Below, one piece after another: positions 57,969-64,000 of a DNA stretch of 64,000 bases (the stretch's first letter is position 1; each line of letters starts with the position of its first letter). This DNA is from Roridomyces roridus. Its lineage: Eukaryota > Basidiomycota > Agaricomycetes > Agaricales > Mycenaceae. The notes under the pieces were generated by a model. The model ran no database searches. It was not told where the DNA came from and saw only the letters and a list, made by a program, of their open reading frames with translations. The DNA lies in NCBI GenBank assembly GCA_029378245.1, contig JARKIF010000011.1, positions 124,001-188,000 on the forward strand, given 5' to 3'. A program made the position numbers and the translations under genes.

Positions 57969-60900
57969 ATGCTTGGGATCGCATTGGGGATCTGTGGGGG
58001 CTTCTGTGGGCAGAAGAGGGAGGATTCCTCATCTCCTTCAGGCGAGTTGGCGTTGGCAAAGAGGAGCACTCAAGGTATGTGCCTGCATCATGACGTTCAT
58101 TGTACTCACTAGAGCCCAAAGTGGTGTCGCCTACCCCGCTGAGATCAAGGGCTCCAGGCTATATTGACACACTCAAGAATGGATTTACGCTCCTGGCCAA
58201 GAAAACGGAGCCATTCCTAGACGGCACGCCCTTCAAGATCCCCATCGCCGTTCTTAATTCCTTCATCGACCTTGCGAGCGTAAGTCATCTCAATTCAATG
58301 GAAACACGATTGATATTCCTATTTGCGTATTTCAGACTGTATCAGACAACAAGGGTACTCTGAGAGCTCTACTTGAGCAGCTTGTTGATACACTGGACGT
58401 GGTCAACGAGGCTATGGAGCAGGCCACATCCGACGACGCCAAGGGAAGAGCTCGAAGATTGTCCCAGTGAGTCCTGCTGTCTTTGGACCTGGACATATAT
58501 TTATTGTCTTGTAGATTTTTGAGCCACGAAATGGAGGAATTCGAAGCGCTTCAAAAACGACACGGGTTTGTGAGGATTCTGGAGAGCGATGAGGATGTCA
58601 GGACCATCGAAGCGGCTGTCAAACGAATTGACGGACAACTTCGCACCTTCCAGGTACTTGAAAGACACTTGTCATATGGGTGGCCCTCACTGAGATGTGG
58701 TAGCTCGCTGTCATGACCTCCATCGACAAGAATACCTATCTCATCGACAAGAAGACTGATCTCATCGACAAGAAGACCGATCTCATCGACAAGAAGACCG
58801 ATCTCAGTCGCGAGCAATCAAGTAGGTCTCCACTTCGGTTTTGAGGGAGTACCCCGCTAATCATTTTGATAGCACTCCAGATTTTATACCGTGCAACGGC
58901 CAGCGATGCGTCGCATGATGCGGGAGAGAGATTTCCCCCACCTCAGTGTCATCCCCAAACCCGTACCGACATCCTTCAGCAGCTTGCTCACTGGGCGTCT
59001 ACGAATGATCCGAGCACCCGAATTCTCTGGCTTCATGGCCCGGCTGGTGCAGGAAAATCTGCTATTGCACAGACTCTTTGTCAAGATCTGGCTGCGGACG
59101 ATCGCCCGGTCGCCAGCTTCTTCTTCAAGCGCGGGGACCCATCTCGCGGCGAGAGCATGAAGCTCTTTCCTACCATTGCGTACCAGCTTGCCTACAGTGT
59201 TGCCGAATTTCGAGCCAACATTGTCCCTCATATCGACGATAGTCCTCATATATTCCACAAATCCCTTCCCACTCAGCTGGATGCACTCATCTTGGAGCCC
59301 TCTTATAAGCTCCCTGCCACTCCCATCTCGGTGGTAGTCATTGATGGGTTGGACGAGTGCACGGGGGAGAATCGTCAACAAGAGATTGTCCGGTCTATCG
59401 CTCGGGGCCTCATGGAGCATCCTACTACCCCCCTTCGCTTTCTTATTGTCAGTAGACCCGAGCCTCACATCGCCGAGCTGTTTCAAGAGCCCAACTTCCA
59501 CAACACCCACCGGCAGATGAACATAGCCCCGTCATTCACGGACATCCACACATATTTGCGGGACGAGTTTGGGCGCATTCTTCAGAACCATAAGATGATG
59601 GTTGGCATACCAGCTCCCTGGCCGTCGCATGAAGTTCTGGACCATCTCATCGAGAGATCGTCGGGATACTTCATCTATGCGGCCACAGTCATCAAATTCA
59701 TGGACGACCCGGATTTTCGTCCCACTGATCGGCTCAGCATCATCATGGGCATGGCCAAACCCAAGCACGGATCTCCCTATGCCGCACTGGATCAGTTGTA
59801 CACTCAAATTCTTGGGGAGGTTCCTGATAGTGCTCAGCTCCTCCCCATTCTGGCTGTCCTCGCTGCCGGTTACATTCTACCCATGTTCAAGATTGAACAA
59901 CTCCTGGGCTTGCAATCTGGCGATGTTTGGCTGACACTTCGTCGTGCCCACTCAGTAATAGATGTACCCGCCGATCCCACGGACACCACCCACCTCCGAC
60001 CCCACCATGCCTCATTCATTGACTTTCTCAAGGATGAAGCACGCTCCAGTGCTTTCTTCACTGGCCCGGGCAGCATTCATCATCAGAATCTGGCAGCACC
60101 TATTCTGGATGCACTGTCTTACAATTATGAGGATCAATCTCTCAATGCTGACGGCCATGTTGCATGGTATGTTGGCATCCATTAATTTTCCGAAACACTC
60201 CTGACCTAATATTCGTGGTAGGCAACTCTTCGCGATAGACTTCACTCAGTGTCTGCCCACAGAAGACCTCGTTGCCCGTTTACGCTTAGTGAATCCGGAT
60301 TTCATTCTCACATATCCAAATGCAGAAAGTTCGGCTGTGGGAGTCTTGAACTGGTTGAACGTATGTCTTTCACACGGGCCCACATTAGTTGTATCTCAAC
60401 CTGGGACAGACAATTCATCCAGCACCTCCCGAAGACCTCATTCGAGTCTGGGAAGCATATTACTTCATGGCTGAGTGTGATCATGCATGGAGCCGCGTGC
60501 GAATGAAAACAAGGGATACTGCCATAGATGTATTACTGAACATTGAGCAAGTTCTGGCCTGGACCTCCCCAAACCTGAGGGAGCTGTTACATGTCTATGT
60601 CCTCATGTATGACAATGCTGTCATGCCTTCCTTGGACATAATCCGCCACATCCTGAGTCACTCGTGGGATGACTTACGGAGGATTATATGTCCATTGCGC
60701 GAGACAGTTGGCCAGGAGTCTGACAAACTGAAACTGTTGTTTTTATCTGCATGCCATCCGACACGCATTCACGAACTTCTTCCAGCCGCGACACTCCAAC
60801 ATCTCGCTCAAGGGTGTATGCGCACCATGATCAAACTAACAACAAACCGCCTTCCGCGCAACCTTGAGTGAGCTCTTATGATCCAAGTGTGCCTATCCAC

Positions 60901-61267
60901 TCTAACTTCCTCACCCAGTAGGGCCGCTCCCTTGTGGGGTTCTGTGCTCAGAGCATGCCCTCCAGACCCCGAGCTTCTGGAGACTCTGATTGAAGCGGAA
61001 CGATTATCGGCGATTAGTGATCCTCGACGCCTGTTCAACAAGTCAAGTGTACACAATGCTATAGAGTGGCTCAAGGTAAGCAGTCCCTTCTCCACCAGGA
61101 AGACGATGAAATGGAATCACTACGACTAGACTTTCCCCGAGCCTCCCCTCCAGCTGATTGAAGGTATCCAGGCGCTCTTACCGAACAGTGAATCAAGGTG
61201 GGGGGATGTAGCGGATGCAGATCTTGAAGATTTCTGGGCTGGATGGAAAGAGAGGACAGGATGGTGA
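57969..61267 (+). CDS. NACHT NTPase of the fungal NLR type
   Basis: Ten exons: 57969-58074, 58113-58279, 58336-58466, 58515-58653, 58704-58821, 58873-60166, 60222-60360, 60410-60867, 60919-61075 and 61130-61267; 948 residues, phases consistent. Order: a hydrophobic Gly/Cys-rich N-terminus (MLGIALGICGGFCG); an alpha-helical domain of about 150 residues resembling the helical-bundle N-termini of agaric NLRs; a 7-residue repeat linker (TDLIDKK); and a NACHT domain with Walker A GPAGAGKS (about 276-283), Walker B VVVIDGLDEC (about 374-383), a FLIVSRPE sensor segment and a helical lid. The final ~330 residues are helical with no WD40, ANK or TPR repeat recognised. NLRs act in non-self recognition and regulated cell death (family knowledge). 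Confidence 0.9.
58719..58802 (+). repeat. 21-bp coding minisatellite, 4 copies
   Basis: Three units CTCATCGACAAGAAGAC(C/T)GAT at 58740-58802 follow one degenerate unit at 58719-58739. It is in frame inside the NLR gene and encodes a heptad repeat LIDKKTD. Confidence 0.95.
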
Positions 61268-61539
61268 CAGAGTTGCGGCGGTACTGTGACAATTGGCTGT
61301 TTGTTGACTTTCTGTCAGGTTGGAAGTCTCTAATAATTGAACTTGAGAACGAACTCTAATTTTAAAATCAGCACAATCAGCATCTTCCAATACACTTTAC
61401 GGCCGAGGGCGAGGGACAGAAGTTCATGTTCGTTTCGTGCATGATCCCTGTCGAGTTCCGAGGGGTTTCCCTCCGAGACACGTTTATGATTGCACAGTAC
61501 TGAAATTGTTGATATTCCAGACAATCACAGACACTATTG

Positions 61540-63490
61540 TCATGCCCACCAGATGAAAGCCCACGTCCGCCAAATCTCGTACGTCGCGCACAGCAAACCC
61601 GGCACGAACTCCACCAATCCGTACCCGCTGCGAGCCTGCTCACTGACGCCAACGACGAGCGCAGCCGTCGTACCATACACCCACACCGCACAAAGGACTC
61701 GCATGCGGTCGTACTTGCTGATCGTGCTTTTTGAGTTGGTGGCAACGTCGCCGATGAGTGGCGTATTCTCATCATCGACGTCGACTTGCACACCAGTATC
61801 CGATGGAAGGTTCACGGAATTTGTATGCCCGGAAGCGACCCACCCTGAGACAGTTCCGAACAGCTGGTCCGCCAACGACGTGAGATGGGTGTATCTTTGG
61901 ATGCATTGAGTTTGATGGTATGAGAGGAATACATCTACTCACTGCTGTACCGCATTCAGGCGGATCGTATCGGTACCATACCGTTAGCGCTTGCAAATAA
62001 AAATGGGTTCAACACACCTGTCGCGACCACAAAGATCGAACAACATGGGAATTGAAGATGGTGGGAGCGACAAGGCCCCACCAGTACCATCGCACGAGAT
62101 CTGGTTTGAGCCATGTCAACAGGAGGGCCGGAAGCGGCCAGAGGAAGGGAAAGAGCGCGTTGGGGATGTAACCAAAGAGCGGTGCAACCCAGCAAAGACG
62201 CTGCATGATACCCAACTTGGCGTCCCAAAAGTCGCGTTGGAGGACCAGAGTTGGAGCTGTCGCGCACCATTGCCACCAACGGACCTGAGAAGATTACGTT
62301 AGAGTAACCGACGTGTGTTGGAAAATCACGGAATTACCTGTTGCGAAAAATACACCTGAGCGCTGTCCGGACAGGTCCCACACACCATGGGAAGTGGGAG
62401 GTACTTGACCTGCCACCCGCGTTTGATCGTCTGAAAACCAGTGTGTTCGTCCTCCGAATACGCGATCGGAAACGCGCCCCCAACATCCTTGAGAGCCTCC
62501 CGGCGGTAGAGCGCGTTGCTTCCGACACACGCCGCTAGCATTATGTGATCAGTGTAATTGAACACCAAAGAAGCATAACGCACTGGCTCCCAACCGATCC
62601 CGATTCACCTGATCCACCCTGAATGGCACCTCCACCTGCGGCCCCGCACCCCGCTCAGCCCACGTCTGCTCCCCACAAACTCGGAAATACTGAGGCGTCT
62701 GTACGATCGCAGCCTCGGCATATCTCCGCATCACCGGCACAACCTCCTTCAGAAATTCAGGGCGGGGACACATATCGGTATCAAACACGGCGAAGAACTC
62801 GGCCGAAGTCTGAGCGAATGCGAACCGCCGATTCCCCGCTTTGCCGAGCAGGCGGTTTGGTCGCTGAATGTAGTTGAAGCCGAAACGCCCTTGCTGGGCG
62901 AGGGCTGCGACGGCCGGGCGTGCGCTGTCGTCGAGGACCCAGATGCGGAGGTTGGTGTAGTCGAGTTGCGCGATGTAGGTGTACGTGTTTTCGAGGATCT
63001 CGAGCGACTCGTTGCAGCAGGGGAGAAAGATGTCGCTGGAAGGGCGATTGAGAACGAGTCAAGACGGCCTTGAGAGTGATTACACGGATGGCTCGTTTTC
63101 TGTGCTCACGGCATAATTGCGGAGGGTCTCTTTGTGGTCGGAAAAATCAAAGTCGCGGCCGGTGAAGCTGAAATGATTCGAACGCAAAATCAAACCGATA
63201 TGGAGGACTCACTCGATCGCCGACCACAGCAAGTGGTATAGTTGAACAACGACCACAAACGGCAGGAACCTGTCCCATTAATGACTGTCATGTATCTAGC
63301 AGCATCGAGCTCACCAAAGAAACTCACTCGAGCTGAGAGCGAAGAGCCAGGCGCCAAGATGAAGACTCAGAAAGGCGAGGACACCGAAACAGTGAAGGAC
63401 GAAGCGCCGACCAGACAGATAGCTGTACTTCTCCGCATCCGAGGGGGGAGTGGGGAGCACCACGGGGTGAGGGTGCTGAGCTTGAGGCAT
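61540..63490 (-). CDS. GT2 family membrane glycosyltransferase (cellulose-synthase-like)
   Basis: Exons (minus): 63490-63315, 63269-63213, 63167-63084, 63035-62584, 62534-62338, from 62284, and a last exon ending 61540; the C-terminal junctions are uncertain. Two N-terminal helices (FVLHCFGVLAFLSLHLGAWLF, FVVVVQLYHLLW) precede the catalytic domain. The D,D,D,QxxRW pattern is complete: VDIFLPCCNE, WVLDDS (about 141-143), VFDTDM (191-193), SEDEHTG (284-288) and QQVRW (321-325), with LLGKAGNRR between. Further helices follow (LFPFLWPLPALLL, VRVLCAVWVYG-like). Members polymerise or transfer sugars at the membrane from nucleotide sugars; which glycan is unknown. The gene converges on the NLR gene, 272 bp away. 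Confidence 0.82.
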
Positions 63491-64000
63491 AGAGATCTGA
63501 GAAGTCAAATTCGAGAGGACATGAATTGAGCCAATGATGCGGCACACAGGAATGGCAGGATGTGTGAGCGCCGTTGAAAATCGGGTGGCATTTCAACGGA
63601 CCTGTCATTCTTGTGGGCAATCTAGTTGGACCAATTGAATAGTACCTCACCTTGAACATAGGTAACGGCCTGTGTTGTGTGGGGTCGTCACGGTTACTAC
63701 CCGCGGTTTGGCATTGAAACGCGGGTGATCCGCGGGGTCCTTTTCCGTAAGAAAACATCCAACGCGGTGGGACAAGCGAAGAATCCCACCGTTTTTATAT
63801 GCCTTGACATTGACATTGCAGGCCAATATTAGGGCATGTTCAGTGGATTCCTGTGAACCCGCGGGCGAACCCGCATACCAGGGACGAACCCTCCCACCTA
63901 TGTTGTTTCAGAATTCGGTCCGGAGTAACCTATTTCAGGAGCGGTGATTCGGTGAACAAACGCATACGATTGTGCTGCAAAGATTTCAGGAAGCGATTCA
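63491..64000. other. Right-end flank
   Basis: Upstream region of the GT2 gene. No further gene is recognised before the window ends. Confidence 0.5.

Noticed and set aside
58719..58802. NLR linker repeat as a prion-like amyloid signalling motif
   Set aside because: The unit is highly charged (DKK/TD) and heptadic. It lacks the Asn/Gly/hydrophobic pattern of known fungal amyloid motifs.

Overview
The window looks like nuclear DNA of a mushroom-forming basidiomycete (Agaricomycetes). Most genes consist of short exons separated by GT..AG introns of about 40-70 bp. The family content is typical of Agaricales and, from memory, closest to Mycena-like genomes: a heme-thiolate peroxygenase, a wax-synthase-like MBOAT, MYND and armadillo-type proteins, NACHT NLR genes, F-box/LRR proteins and expanded membrane-protein families of unknown function. 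No database search was possible. All exon models were read by eye from splice signals and reading frame, so internal boundaries are predictions.

Left part (1-11.9 kb): repeat-rich and decayed. It holds an old transposon relic with degenerate inverted repeats (about 225-2330), a 64-bp tandem duplication and two copies of a gene for a small secreted protein. Copy 1 (6.1-6.6 kb) is hit in its last exon by a 2,040-bp element (4120-6159) with long GTTTAAAC-rich inverted arms. The element is bordered by an 8-bp target duplication, and copy 2 (10.0-10.45 kb) preserves the empty site. Between the copies lies an armadillo-type pseudogene (7.77-9.56 kb), and several tRNA-like relics are scattered around.

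Middle left (11.9-25.8 kb): a Nudix/DUF4743 protein, a UPO/chloroperoxidase-type enzyme, a short Zn2Cys6 regulator, a two-finger GATA factor, a 12-exon ChaC-type gamma-glutamylcyclotransferase and a 5'-truncated, frameshifted flavin monooxygenase pseudogene.

Middle (26-44 kb): two paralogous MYND-finger proteins (26.1-28.0 and 36.4-38.5 kb) flank a wax-synthase-like acyltransferase, an NmrA-like NAD(P)-binding protein, a low-complexity protein and a multi-pass membrane protein. A secreted DUF5648-like protein and a repeat-domain protein of unknown function follow.

Right part (45-63.5 kb): an MFS sugar transporter, an F-box/LRR protein, an MFS efflux transporter that ends 36 bp from a convergent seven-helix membrane protein, a WW-like membrane protein whose frame appears interrupted, a NACHT NTPase of the fungal NLR type with a 7-residue repeat linker, and a GT2 (cellulose-synthase-like) membrane glycosyltransferase.

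No clear operon-like system or complete biosynthetic cluster is visible. The most notable items are the transposon insertion with its preserved empty site, the NLR with its minisatellite-encoded heptad linker, and the mixed-class double-finger GATA factor.
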